Part shown: piece after piece, positions 17,494 through 26,089 of the stretch
Numbering within the stretch: position 1 is the stretch's first letter
How the letters are laid out: the number at the start of each line of letters is the position of its first letter
Position numbers and translations under genes: made by a program
Assembly: GCF_000349325.1 (NCBI RefSeq)
Contig: NC_020504.1
Location: 930,001-994,000 of the forward strand
Length of the DNA stretch: 64,000 nucleotides
Direction: 5' to 3'
Origin: Streptomyces davaonensis JCM 4913
GTDB lineage: Bacteria > Actinomycetota > Actinomycetes > Streptomycetales > Streptomycetaceae
Notes under the pieces: generated by a model
The model's input: the letters and a program-made list of their open reading frames with translations, nothing else
Databases searched by the model: none
Told to the model about the DNA's origin: nothing

Positions 17494-20256
17494 ATGGTCC
17501 GACTCTCGGGTCGTGGGGCCCGGTCGCTCCGTCGCCGCAGCGGTCCGCGCCCTCACCGTGCGCCCGACCGCGCCCGCGGACTGCGCGCGGGCAGCGTGCC
17601 GGACACCGAACGCCCACCGAAGCACGGCCGGCGGCCTCGGTCACCGCTGAGCCGGATCAGCGTGGCGGGCCAGGTCTTCCTGTTCCAGGTCGTCATCGTG
17701 CTGCTGCTGGTCGTGGCCGCGGTAGTGGCGCTGGTGCTCCAGGTGCGGCACGACAGCACCCGCGAGGCCCGCAACCGCTCGGTCGCCGTCGCCCAGGCCT
17801 TCGCCAACGCGCCCGGCACCGTCGAGGCCCTCGACGACCCGAACCCGTCGTCGATCTTCCAGCCGCATGCGGAGGCCGCCCGCAAGGACACCAAGGTCGA
17901 CTTCATCGTCGTCATGAACACCGACGGCATCCGCTACAGCCACCCCAAGCCGGACCGCATCGGCAAGCAGTTCGTCGGCACCATCGAACCCGCGCTCGAG
18001 GGCAAGGTCGTGACCGAGGAGATCATCGGCACGATCGGGCCCCTGGTGCAGGCCGTCGTCCCCATCAAGGACTCCGACGGCAAGGTCGTCGGCCTGGTGT
18101 CGGCCGGGATCACCACGGCGACCGTCGGCGGCACCGCCGACCAGCAGCTGCCGCTGCTGCTGAGCGCGGCCGCGGCGGCCCTCGCCCTGTCGACGGGCGG
18201 CACCGCGCTGGTGAGCAGACGGCTGCTGCGGCAGACCCATGGCCTCGGCCCGCACGAGATGACCCGGATGTACGAGCACCACGACGCGGTGCTGCACGCC
18301 GTCCGCGAGGGCGTGATCATCGTCGGTGACGAGCGCCGGCTGCTGCTCGCCAACGACGAGGCGCACCGGCTGCTCGACCTGCCGGCCGACGCCGAGGGCC
18401 GCCAGGTCGCCGACCTCGGACTGGCCGCCGACACCGCCGAGCTGCTGGGCTCGGGGCGGGTCGCCACCGACGAGGTGCACCTGGTCAAGGAGCGGCTGCT
18501 GGCGGTGAACCAGCGGCCGACACAGCTGCGCGGCGGCCCGTCCGGGAGCGTGGCGACGCTGCGCGACTCCACCGAGCTGCGGGCCCTGTCCGGCCGGGCG
18601 GAGACCGCACGCGAGCGGCTCAGCATGCTCTACGACGCCGGCGTGGGCATCGGCACCAGCCTGGACGTGACCCGCACCGCCGAGGAGCTGGCGGAGCTGG
18701 CCGTGCCGAGGTTCGCGGACTTCGTCACCGTGGACCTGTACGACTCCGTGCTCAGCGGCGGCCAGGCCGAGACGGTGACCCCGCTGCGCCGTACCGCCGC
18801 CAGCGGGATCGGCAAGGACGCGCCGCTGTACCCGGTGGGCCAGCAGATCGCGTTCGTCGAGACCTCGCCGCAGGCCCGCGCGCTCGACGAGGGGCAGGCG
18901 GTGCTGGAGCCACGGCTGGCCGAGGCGCCCGGCTGGCAGGCGCAGGACCTGGAGCGGTCCGCGCAGGTCGTGGAGTACGGCATCCACTCTCTGATCGCGG
19001 TGCCGCTGCGGGCCGGGGTGCTGGTCCTGGGCGTGGTGAGCTTCTGGCGGGCGCAGAAGCCGGAGCCGTTCGACGCCGAGGAGCTGGAGCTGGCGGAGGA
19101 GCTGGTCGCGCGGGCGGCGGTCTCCATCGACAACGCCCGCCGCTACACCCGCGAGCACAACATGGCGGTGACCCTCCAGCGCAGTCTGCTGCCGCGCACC
19201 CTGCCCGAGCAGAACGCCCTGGAGATCGCCTACCGGTATCTGCCCGCGCAGGCCGGGGTGGGCGGCGACTGGTTCGACGTACTGCCGTTGTCCGGGGCCC
19301 GCGTCGCCCTCGTCGTGGGGGACGTGGTCGGGCACGGGCTGCACGCGGCGGCCACCATGGGGCGGCTGCGGACCGCGGTGCACAACTTCTCCGCGCTGGA
19401 CCTGCCGCCGGAGGAACTCCTCGCGCTGCTGGACGAGTTGGTCGCCCGGATCGACCAGGACGAGGCGGCGGAGGGCAGTACGGCGCCGGTGACCGGGGCG
19501 ACCTGTCTGTACGCGGTGTACGACCCGGTGTCCCGGCGCTGCACGATCGCGCGGGCCGGTCATCCGCCGCCCGCGCTGATCCGGCCGGACGGCAGCGTCG
19601 AGTTCCCCGACGTGCCCGCCGGTCCCCCGCTCGGGCTCGGCGGGCTGCCGTTCGAGACGGCCGAGCTCCAACTGCCCGAGGGCAGCAGGCTCGTGCTGTA
19701 CACCGACGGGCTGGTCGAGGACCGCGAGCGGGACATCGACGAGGGTCTTGAACTGCTGCGCGCGGCGCTCGCGCGGGCGGGCAGCTCGCCGGAGGAGACC
19801 TGCCGGACGGTGCTGGACGCCCGTCTGCCGGACCGTCCGGGCGACGACATCGCCCTGCTCGTCGCCCGCACCCGGGCGCTGCCCGCCGACCGGATCGCGG
19901 AGTGGCAGATCCCCTCCGATCCGGCGGCCGTGGCCAAGGTGCGGGCGTCGGTGAGCCGTCAGCTCGCGCACTGGGACCTGGACGAGCTGACGTTCACCAC
20001 GGAGCTGATCCTCAGCGAACTGGTCACCAACGCGATCCGCTACGGCGGCGACCCCATCCGGGTCCGCGTGCTCCACGACCGCACCCTGATCTGCGAGGTC
20101 TACGACAGCAGCAACACCTCACCCCATCTGCGCTACGCGGCCATGACGGACGAGGGCGGCCGGGGACTGTTCCTGGTGGCGCAGCTCTCCGAGCGCTGGG
20201 GTACCCGGTACACGCCCGCGGGCAAGGTGATCTGGGCGGAACAACCCCTGCCGTAG
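17494..20256 (+). CDS. membrane sensor phosphatase-kinase: Cache, PAS, GAF, SpoIIE, HATPase
   Basis: A 920-residue membrane protein. A basic N-terminus precedes TM1 (about 52-80). The extracytoplasmic region (about 85-205, with YSHPKPDRIGKQFVGTIEPA) resembles the single Cache/PAS-like sensors of CitA/DcuS, and TM2 follows near 212-235. Next are a PAS (about 255-350), a GAF (about 375-550), a SpoIIE/PP2C phosphatase (GGDWFDV, VGDVVGHG, LYTDGLVE, DDIALLV) and a C-terminal HATPase_c_2 domain with N-box ELVTNAIRYGG and G-box EGGRGLFLV. The last domain is RsbW-like, so one polypeptide may both phosphorylate and dephosphorylate an anti-sigma antagonist. The Cache region suggests an extracellular small ligand such as a carboxylate. 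ATG 17494 is the first plausible start; the first 50 residues are disordered and basic. Confidence 0.87.
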   Translation: MVRLSGRGARSLRRRSGPRPHRAPDRARGLRAGSVPDTERPPKHGRRPRSPLSRISVAGQVFLFQVVIVLLLVVAAVVALVLQVRHDSTREARNRSVAVAQAFANAPGTVEALDDPNPSSIFQPHAEAARKDTKVDFIVVMNTDGIRYSHPKPDRIGKQFVGTIEPALEGKVVTEEIIGTIGPLVQAVVPIKDSDGKVVGLVSAGITTATVGGTADQQLPLLLSAAAAALALSTGGTALVSRRLLRQTHGLGPHEMTRMYEHHDAVLHAVREGVIIVGDERRLLLANDEAHRLLDLPADAEGRQVADLGLAADTAELLGSGRVATDEVHLVKERLLAVNQRPTQLRGGPSGSVATLRDSTELRALSGRAETARERLSMLYDAGVGIGTSLDVTRTAEELAELAVPRFADFVTVDLYDSVLSGGQAETVTPLRRTAASGIGKDAPLYPVGQQIAFVETSPQARALDEGQAVLEPRLAEAPGWQAQDLERSAQVVEYGIHSLIAVPLRAGVLVLGVVSFWRAQKPEPFDAEELELAEELVARAAVSIDNARRYTREHNMAVTLQRSLLPRTLPEQNALEIAYRYLPAQAGVGGDWFDVLPLSGARVALVVGDVVGHGLHAAATMGRLRTAVHNFSALDLPPEELLALLDELVARIDQDEAAEGSTAPVTGATCLYAVYDPVSRRCTIARAGHPPPALIRPDGSVEFPDVPAGPPLGLGGLPFETAELQLPEGSRLVLYTDGLVEDRERDIDEGLELLRAALARAGSSPEETCRTVLDARLPDRPGDDIALLVARTRALPADRIAEWQIPSDPAAVAKVRASVSRQLAHWDLDELTFTTELILSELVTNAIRYGGDPIRVRVLHDRTLICEVYDSSNTSPHLRYAAMTDEGGRGLFLVAQLSERWGTRYTPAGKVIWAEQPLP

Positions 20257-20306
20257 CCCAGGGGGCAACGAGTTGTGACGCGACGGGTGGGCAAGTCCCG
20301 CCGCAT

Positions 20307-20329
20307 CTGATAGTAAACCTTCCTATCAG
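20307..20329. promoter_or_regulatory. candidate operator of the chitosanase gene
   Basis: CTGATAG-N9-CTATCAG is a perfect 7-bp inverted repeat ending 48 bp before the chitosanase start. It is AT-rich against the surrounding GC and includes TAAACCTTC as spacer. Streptomyces chitosanase genes are known to be controlled by the ROK-family regulator CsnR at palindromic promoter sites; whether this repeat matches that operator I cannot check. Confidence 0.5.
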
Positions 20330-20377
20330 TGCCACGTACCTTCAACCCCCCACCCCCACCCCCCACTTGGAGCCCCC

Positions 20378-21184
20378 GTGAGGCACCCGACCCGCCGCAC
20401 CCTGCTCGCCGCGACAGTCGCCTCGACTGCCGCGATCCCCCTGCTCAACGCCGGACACGCGGGCGCCGTCCGCGCGCCCGGGCTCGACGACCCGGCGAAG
20501 AAGGAGATCGCCATGAAGCTGGTGTCGAGCGCGGAGAACTCCTCGCTCGACTGGAAGGCGCAGTACAAGTACATCGAGGACATCGGCGACGGCCGCGGCT
20601 ACACGGCCGGGATCATCGGCTTCTGCTCCGGCACCGGCGACATGCTCGACCTGGTCGAGCTGTACACCGACCGCAGCCCCGGCAACGTGCTCGCCAAGTA
20701 CCTCCCCGCGCTGCGCGCGGTCGACGGCACCGACTCGCACGCGGGCCTGGACCCCGACTACCCCCGGGACTGGCGCAGGGCGGCCCAGGACCGCGCCTTC
20801 CAGCAGGCGCAGAACGACGAACGGGACCGGGTGTACTTCGACCCGGCCGTACGGCAGGGCAAGGCGGACGGGCTGCGCGCGCTCGGGCAGTTCGCGTACT
20901 ACGACGCCATCGTCATGCACGGCGGCGGCTCCGACCGCCTCAGCTTCGGCAGCATCCGCAGGCGGGCCCTCCAGAGCGCGCGGCCGCCCGCCCAGGGCGG
21001 CGACGAGGTGCGCTACCTGCACGCCTTCCTCGACGCCCGGGTGTGGGCGATGAAGCAGGAGGAGGCGCACAGCGACACCAGCCGGGTGGACACGGCTCAG
21101 CGCGTCTTCCTGCGCCAGGGCAACCTCGACCTCAACCCGCCACTGGACTGGAAGGTGTACGGGGACAGCTACCACATCGGCTGA
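20378..21184 (+). CDS. csn: secreted chitosanase, glycoside hydrolase family 46
   Basis: A 268-residue endo-chitosanase that cleaves beta-1,4 links in deacetylated chitin outside the cell. Residues 1 to about 31 are a signal peptide with twin arginines (TRRTLLAA), as in Tat-exported Streptomyces chitosanases. The GH46 catalytic pair is visible: Glu53 in SSAENSS and Asp71 in EDIGDGRG, 18 residues apart, the same spacing as Glu22 and Asp40 of the Streptomyces N174 enzyme. Mature length (about 237) is normal. The GTG at 20378 follows a weak GGAG. A strong inverted repeat upstream suggests induction by chitosan oligosaccharides. It is a single gene, not in an operon with the reductase that follows. 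Confidence 0.93.
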   Translation: MRHPTRRTLLAATVASTAAIPLLNAGHAGAVRAPGLDDPAKKEIAMKLVSSAENSSLDWKAQYKYIEDIGDGRGYTAGIIGFCSGTGDMLDLVELYTDRSPGNVLAKYLPALRAVDGTDSHAGLDPDYPRDWRRAAQDRAFQQAQNDERDRVYFDPAVRQGKADGLRALGQFAYYDAIVMHGGGSDRLSFGSIRRRALQSARPPAQGGDEVRYLHAFLDARVWAMKQEEAHSDTSRVDTAQRVFLRQGNLDLNPPLDWKVYGDSYHIG

Positions 21185-21261
21185 ACTGCCCCTGGAATCA
21201 ACCGCATCGGGGCCCGGCGACCCGGCCCCGGTGCGGCCCGGAACCGCTCATAAACCCAGCT

Positions 21262-21273
21262 TATGAGCTCATA
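21262..21273. promoter_or_regulatory. 12-bp perfect palindrome upstream of fprA
   Basis: TATGAGCTCATA is a perfect palindrome in the 173-bp gap between the chitosanase stop and fprA. It lies about 85 bp before the fprA start and 21 bp from the iron-box-like element. It may be a regulator site, but no family was matched. Confidence 0.25.
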
Positions 21274-21293
21274 GACCGGACCCGCGTACCGAC

Positions 21294-21312
21294 TTAGGGT
21301 TGCCTTAACTTA
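21294..21312. promoter_or_regulatory. iron-box-like element (IdeR/DmdR) before fprA
   Basis: The 19 bp starting TTAGG and ending CTTA match 13 of 19 positions of the actinobacterial iron box TTAGGTTAGGCTAACCTAA, including the TTAGG half. A second TTAGG begins at 21310. It lies 45 bp upstream of the ferredoxin-NADP reductase start. Iron control of a ferredoxin reductase would make sense, but the match is incomplete. Confidence 0.35.
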
Positions 21313-21357
21313 GGCTTCCCGTCGAGTTGCTTGTCATCGCTCGAAGGGAACCTGATC

Positions 21358-22722
21358 ATGCCCCGCCCCCTGCGGGTAGCCATTGTCGGAGCCGGCCCCG
21401 CCGGGATCTACGCCGCCGACGCGCTGCTCAAGTCCGATGTGGCCGCCGAGCCCGGTGTCTCCATCGACATCTTCGAGCGCATGCCGGCCCCGTTCGGCCT
21501 GATCCGTTACGGCGTCGCCCCCGACCACCCCCGCATCAAGGGCATCATCACGGCCCTGCACCAGGTCCTCGACAAGCCCCAGGTCCGCCTCTTCGGCAAC
21601 GTGGACTACGGCACCGATGTGCACCTGGACGATCTGCGCGCCTTCTACGACGGGGTCATCTTCTCCACCGGCGCGATGGCCGACCGCGAACTGCGGATAC
21701 CGGGCGTCGAGCTGGACGGTTCCTACGGCGCCGCCGACTTCGCGTCCTGGTACGACGGCCACCCGGACGTGCCGCGCACCTGGCCGCTGGAGGCGGAGAA
21801 GGTCGCCGTCCTGGGCGTGGGCAATGTGGCGCTCGATGTCTCCCGCATCCTCGCCAAGACCGCGGACGAGCTGCTGCCGACCGAGATCCCGCCGAACGTT
21901 CACGAGGGCCTCAAGGCCAACAAGGCCGTGGAGATCCACGTCTTCGGCCGCCGCGGCCCGGCACAGGCGAAGTTCAGCCCGATGGAGCTGCGCGAGCTGG
22001 ACCACTCCCCCAACATCGAGGTCATCGTCAACCCCGAGGACATCGACTACGACGAGGGCTCCGTCGAGCAGCGGCGCTCCAACAAGCAGGTCGACATGGT
22101 CGCCAAGACCCTGGAGAACTGGGCGATCCGCGACATCGGCGACCGCCCGCACAAACTGTTCCTGCACTTCTTCGAGTCGCCGGTGGAGATCCTCGGCGAG
22201 GACGGCAAGGTCGTCGGCCTGCGCACCGAGCGCACCGAGCTGGACGGCACCGGCAACGTCAAGGGCACCGGCGAGTTCCACGACTGGGACGTGAGCGCCG
22301 TCTACCGCGCCGTCGGCTACCTCTCCGACAAGCTGCCCAAGCTGCCCTGGGACATCGAGTCGGGCACCGTCCCGGACGAGGGCGGCCGGGTCATGCAGGA
22401 GACCGGCGAGCACCTGGACTCGACGTACGTCACCGGCTGGATCCGCCGCGGCCCGGTGGGCCTCATCGGCCACACCAAGGGCGACGCCAACGAGACGGTG
22501 GCGAACCTGCTGGAGGACTTCGCGGGCGGCCGGCTCCGCACGCCGGGCACGCCCGAGCCGGAGGCCGTGGAGGCGTTCCTCGCCGAGCGCGAGATCCGCT
22601 TCACCACCTGGGAGGGCTGGTACCGGCTGGACGCCGCCGAGAAGGCGCTGGGCGAGCCCGAGGGCCGGGAGCGCGTGAAGATCGTCGAGCGCGAGGACAT
22701 GCTCCGCGCGAGCGGCGCCTGA
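21358..22722 (+). CDS. fprA: NADPH-ferredoxin reductase, adrenodoxin-reductase type
   Basis: A 454-residue flavoenzyme that moves electrons between NADPH and ferredoxin. The FAD site is VAIVGAGPAGIYAADALL at the N-terminus, followed by the family segment APFGLIRYGVAPDHPRIK. The NADP site is VLGVGNVALDVSR near residue 155, and the C-terminal signature GWIRRGPVGLIGHTKGDA is intact. Length and motifs fit actinobacterial FprA. ATG 21358 is chosen because GAAGGGA lies about 8 bp upstream. Likely partners are ferredoxins serving cytochromes P450 or Fe-S proteins; none is encoded nearby. A candidate iron box lies upstream and a strong terminator directly follows, so it is monocistronic. Confidence 0.92.
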   Translation: MPRPLRVAIVGAGPAGIYAADALLKSDVAAEPGVSIDIFERMPAPFGLIRYGVAPDHPRIKGIITALHQVLDKPQVRLFGNVDYGTDVHLDDLRAFYDGVIFSTGAMADRELRIPGVELDGSYGAADFASWYDGHPDVPRTWPLEAEKVAVLGVGNVALDVSRILAKTADELLPTEIPPNVHEGLKANKAVEIHVFGRRGPAQAKFSPMELRELDHSPNIEVIVNPEDIDYDEGSVEQRRSNKQVDMVAKTLENWAIRDIGDRPHKLFLHFFESPVEILGEDGKVVGLRTERTELDGTGNVKGTGEFHDWDVSAVYRAVGYLSDKLPKLPWDIESGTVPDEGGRVMQETGEHLDSTYVTGWIRRGPVGLIGHTKGDANETVANLLEDFAGGRLRTPGTPEPEAVEAFLAEREIRFTTWEGWYRLDAAEKALGEPEGRERVKIVEREDMLRASGA

Positions 22723-22731
22723 TCCGTACGA

Positions 22732-22770
22732 CACGAAGGGCCCGGGGCCGTGTGCCCCGGGCCCTTCGTG
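22732..22770 (+). terminator. intrinsic terminator after fprA
   Basis: A perfect 17-bp stem (CACGAAGGGCCCGGGGC and its complement) with a 5-nt loop begins 10 bp after the fprA stop. There is no strong T-tract, as is usual in Streptomyces. Confidence 0.85.
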
Positions 22771-22867
22771 GTCCACGGCACCGACAGCGCCGAGTGGCTG
22801 CCCGACTACACGTCGTGCACGATGTGGCCGGTAGGACGTGAGAGCCCGATGGGAAGGATCACCGGCC

Positions 22868-23500
22868 ATGCGCACAGGCCCCCTGCGACCGAGAAGCCCG
22901 TCCCGGACCCGTTCGGTGGCCATGGCGGTGGCCGGAATCCTGGTCGCCGCCCTGAGCGCGGTCTCGCTCGTGTCGTGCGGTTCGGACGACGACGACAGCG
23001 GCGACACCGCGGCCACCAGGACCCGTACGGCTCCCAACACCGCGGACTTCTCCGGCACCGCGCCGACCGCACTGGAGTCGCTGGCCGAGTCGGTCAAGGC
23101 GTCCCTGTCCGCGGTGGCCTCGTCCGTCTCGGCGCGCGCCTCGGAGTTCGAGGCCTCCGTCTCCGCCGAGGTGGCCCGCGCCAACGCCGCCGCGCAGGAG
23201 CAGTTGAAGGACGTCGAGGGGCGCGGCAACGCCACGGCCGACGTCTCCCTCACCGGAAAGCCCCGGGCGGACACCGGCGGACTGCTCGCCGTGGTCGTCA
23301 ACATCACCAACAGCACGGACCAGACCGCCTCCTACGCCGTGCAGGTCGACTTCAGCGACTCCGACGGCAACGTCGTGGAGACCCGTTACGTCGGCGCGGA
23401 GGACCTGGAGCCCGGGGAGCGGGCCCAGCCCCTCGCCATCAGCCGCAAGCCTCCCGAGCCGAAGCTGACGGCGGCGATCGCCAAGGCGCAGCGCTACTGA
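22868..23500 (+). CDS. secreted lipoprotein with FxLYD-like domain
   Basis: A 210-residue lipoprotein. The signal is long and Arg-rich, with a hydrophobic core and a lipobox LVSC placing the lipid-modified Cys at residue 37. After an Asp/Ser-rich spacer, residues about 60-115 are Ala/Ser/Glu-rich and probably a coiled coil. Residues about 120-200 form a beta-rich domain (VVVNITNSTDQTASYAVQVDF) like the FxLYD domains of exported actinobacterial proteins. GGAAGGA precedes the ATG. It is convergent with the SDR gene and their stops overlap by 7 bp. Function unknown; binding or envelope-stress roles are guesses. Confidence 0.8.
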   Translation: MRTGPLRPRSPSRTRSVAMAVAGILVAALSAVSLVSCGSDDDDSGDTAATRTRTAPNTADFSGTAPTALESLAESVKASLSAVASSVSARASEFEASVSAEVARANAAAQEQLKDVEGRGNATADVSLTGKPRADTGGLLAVVVNITNSTDQTASYAVQVDFSDSDGNVVETRYVGAEDLEPGERAQPLAISRKPPEPKLTAAIAKAQRY

Positions 23501-24219
23501 AGCGCGTCCGAGATCGACTTCACCCCGCCGTGCGCGGTGAGGCCGCCGTCGACCGGGATCTCGGCGCCGGTGATGAAGGAGGCCGCGTCGGAGAGCAGGA
23601 ACACCACCACAGCGGCCACCTCGTCCACCGTGCCGGTCCGGCCGAGCGGTGTCTCCCGCAGGTTCGCCGCGCGGAAGGCCGGGGCGGCGGAGGCGGTCAT
23701 GTCCGTCTCGATGAACCCGGGGTGGACGGTGTTCACCCGGATGCCGCGCGGCCCCAGCTCCGTCGCCGCCGCCTTCGACAGCCCGCGCAGCGCCCATTTG
23801 CTCGCCGTGTACGCCACCGGGTAGTGCCCGGTGAGCGCGGCCGAGGAGCCGACGTTCACGATCGACGCGCCGGACGGCATCAGCCGAGCGAGGTGCTGGA
23901 TGCCGAGGAGTGGGCCGGTGACGTTGACCGCGTGGACCCGGGCGAAGTCCTCGGGGCGTACGGCGTCCAGGCGGGCCCGCCAGGTGATTCCGGCGTTGTT
24001 GACCAGCCCGTGGACCTGGCCGTACGACTCCGCCAGTGCCGCGGCCAGTCGCGCCCACTCCTCCGCGCTGGTGACGTCGAGGCGGCGGCAGTCGCCGGCG
24101 GGCTCCAGGTCCGTGGCGACGACCCGGGCGCCGGCCCGGGTCAGGGCGTCGGCTTCGGCGGCGCCCTGGCCGCGCGCGGCGCCGGTCACCACGACGACCT
24201 TGCCGTGCAGTCCGGTCAT
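23494..24219 (-). CDS. SDR-family oxidoreductase, last gene of aromatic operon
   Basis: A 241-residue short-chain dehydrogenase. The cofactor motif is VTGAARGQG (TGxxxGxG), the structural motif VNNAG is present, and the catalytic residues appear as Ser in NVGSSAA, Tyr in VAYTASK and the Lys four residues later. ETDM and IPVDGG at the C-terminus are typical of classical NAD(P)-dependent SDRs. It overlaps the upstream fumarylacetoacetate-hydrolase-family gene by ATGA, so it is translated from the same message. A role in oxidising or reducing a ring-cleavage intermediate is inferred from context. Confidence 0.88.
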   Translation of the reverse strand: MTGLHGKVVVVTGAARGQGAAEADALTRAGARVVATDLEPAGDCRRLDVTSAEEWARLAAALAESYGQVHGLVNNAGITWRARLDAVRPEDFARVHAVNVTGPLLGIQHLARLMPSGASIVNVGSSAALTGHYPVAYTASKWALRGLSKAAATELGPRGIRVNTVHPGFIETDMTASAAPAFRAANLRETPLGRTGTVDEVAAVVVFLLSDAASFITGAEIPVDGGLTAHGGVKSISDALQ

Positions 24220-25145
24220 GGCCGCTCCCGGCGGCGGAGCCGGGCGGTCGGCAGCGGCACCGGATCGGCGCCGGCGACGACCGTGTTCGAGACGGTCCCG
24301 ATGCCCTCGACGGTGAGCGTGACGGTGTCCCCGGGCTTAAGCGGCGGCGGTGACTGCTCGCCCCGCACGCCCCACAATTCCGCCAGGCAGCCGCCGTTGC
24401 CGCAGGTGCCCGAGCCGAGGACGTCACCCGGCCGGACGAGGGTGCCCCGCGAGGCGTAGGCGGCCATCTCCTCGAAGGTCCAGCTCATGTTGGACAGCAG
24501 ATCCTCGCCGACGACCTCGCCGTTCACGGCGGCGGTCAGGGCCAGCCGAAGGAACCCGTCGCCGTCCCGGTACGGCTCCAGTTCATCGGCGGTGACCAGG
24601 TACGGCCCCAGCGTGGCGGCCGTGTCCTTGCCCTTGCAGGGGCCGAGCCGGACCTGCATCTCCCGGGACTGGAGATCGCGTGCGGACCAGTCGTTGAGGA
24701 TCGTGTAGCCGACGATGTGGTCGCGGGCCCGCTCCGGGGTGAGGTCACGGCCCTCCCGGCCGATGACGGCGGCGACTTCGAGCTCGAAGTCCAGCAGCGA
24801 CGATCCCGGCGGCACGGGCACGTCGTCGTACGGGCCGATCACCGCGTACGGGTTGGTGAAGTAGAACGTCGGCGCGTCGTACCAGGCCTCGGGCACCCCT
24901 CCGACGCCGTCCACGGACCGTCGTACGCCTTCGACGTGTTCCTCGAAGGTGACGAAGTCCCGCAGGGTGGCGGGCTCCAGGGGCGCCAGCAGGCGTACGT
25001 CCGCCAGGGGCACGGGAGGGCCCACCGGCCGTGTCCCGTACGCCGCTTGCACCGGTGAGGTTCCCTCGGGCAGGGCGCGCACGGTGTCGTCCTCGACGAT
25101 GCCGTGGCAGCGGCGGCCCTCGTGCAGATAGGTGGCTATGCGCAT
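24216..25145 (-). CDS. fumarylacetoacetate hydrolase family protein
   Basis: A 309-residue FAH-family enzyme. The family metal-binding acids are visible: Glu residues in LLDFELEVAAVIG and Asp in YTILNDWSARDLQ. The GPCKGKDTAATLGPYLV segment and a C-terminal GSGTCGNGGCLAEL (usually GSPxG) identify the fold. FAH-family enzymes hydrolyse, isomerise or decarboxylate acylpyruvate-like ring-fission products. This form resembles 2-hydroxyhepta-2,4-dienedioate isomerases and acylpyruvases, but the substrate is inferred. It starts 7 bp after the extradiol dioxygenase gene and overlaps the SDR gene. Confidence 0.88.
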   Translation of the reverse strand: MRIATYLHEGRRCHGIVEDDTVRALPEGTSPVQAAYGTRPVGPPVPLADVRLLAPLEPATLRDFVTFEEHVEGVRRSVDGVGGVPEAWYDAPTFYFTNPYAVIGPYDDVPVPPGSSLLDFELEVAAVIGREGRDLTPERARDHIVGYTILNDWSARDLQSREMQVRLGPCKGKDTAATLGPYLVTADELEPYRDGDGFLRLALTAAVNGEVVGEDLLSNMSWTFEEMAAYASRGTLVRPGDVLGSGTCGNGGCLAELWGVRGEQSPPPLKPGDTVTLTVEGIGTVSNTVVAGADPVPLPTARLRRRERP

Positions 25146-25152
25146 GCGGGCC

Positions 25153-26085
25153 TCACACCGGCGGGGCGACGAAGCAGCCGCGGTCGACGTCGTTGAAGGA
25201 CTCCTTGGCGACCAGTTCGTTCATCGGGTTCGCGGTGCCCCACTGGTCGGTGACCTCGGGCTGCGAGAAGTCGTAGACGTGCGGATGCCAGGTGTCCTCG
25301 TCCAGTTCCTCCAACTCGGTCGTGTACTCGACGGTGTTGCCGTGCGGGTCGAGGAAGTAGGTGAAGGTGTTGTCGCCCGCCATGTGCCGTCCCGGCCCCC
25401 AGACCTTCCGGAAGCCGGCGCGCATCACCCGGCCCGAGCCGCGCATGTACTCGTCCAGGCCGCGCATCTCGAAGGAGACGTGGTGCAGGGAGGTGTGCGG
25501 ACCTTGGGCGATGGCCATGGAATGGTGCTGGTTGCTGATCCGCAGGAAGTGCATGACCTCGCCCATGTGCGGTGAGCTGAGCGTGTCGGAGAGCCGGAAG
25601 CCGAGGTGACGCTCGTACCACTCCCGAGTCCGGTTGAGATCCGGGGAGTTGAGGACCACGTGCGACAGCTTGACCGGGATCGACTCCTTCTCCTCGATCC
25701 TGCGGTGCTGTCGCACCTCCACCTCGGCGGAGACCTCGACGGAGCGTCCGTCGACGTCGAAGAAGCGGAAGCCGTAACCGCCGCCGGGGGTGTCGACCTT
25801 GCCCGGCCGGGAGATCAACTCGACTCCGCCCGCGAGCAGTCGCTCGGCGAGCGTGTCCACGTCGGCCGGGCTCGCGGCGCCGTAGGAGACGAGGTCGAGG
25901 CGCTTCTCCTCGGCCCTGCGCAGGCGGACGACGTACTGCTCGGGCGAGCCCTCGGCGGCGAGGAAGGAGATGCCGGAGTCCTCGGCGACCTTGGTCAGGC
26001 CCCAGACGCCGGCGTAGAAGTCGAGCTGCTTGTCGTAGTCGGGCACGGCGAGGTCGACGTGCCGCAGATGGGTGAGCAGGCGCAT
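25153..26085 (-). CDS. two-domain type I extradiol dioxygenase (VOC family)
   Basis: A 310-residue vicinal-oxygen-chelate protein with two repeated halves, opening with LRHVDLAVPDYD and LSHVVLNSPDLN. The active half is the second: iron ligands appear as His142 (LSHVV), His202 (LHHVSFE) and Glu253 (NTVEYT), with DPHGN before the last. This is the layout of type I extradiol dioxygenases that cleave catechols next to the hydroxyls. AAGGAG lies 6 bp before the ATG. It is the ring-opening candidate of the operon. Which catechol it takes is unknown. Confidence 0.88.
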   Translation of the reverse strand: MRLLTHLRHVDLAVPDYDKQLDFYAGVWGLTKVAEDSGISFLAAEGSPEQYVVRLRRAEEKRLDLVSYGAASPADVDTLAERLLAGGVELISRPGKVDTPGGGYGFRFFDVDGRSVEVSAEVEVRQHRRIEEKESIPVKLSHVVLNSPDLNRTREWYERHLGFRLSDTLSSPHMGEVMHFLRISNQHHSMAIAQGPHTSLHHVSFEMRGLDEYMRGSGRVMRAGFRKVWGPGRHMAGDNTFTYFLDPHGNTVEYTTELEELDEDTWHPHVYDFSQPEVTDQWGTANPMNELVAKESFNDVDRGCFVAPPV

Positions 26086-26089
26086 GGTG

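Noticed and set aside
21186..21240. GC-rich repeat after the chitosanase considered as a terminator
   Set aside because: Only about 6 bp of the stem (GGGGCC/GGCCCC) pair cleanly, so it is too weak to call.
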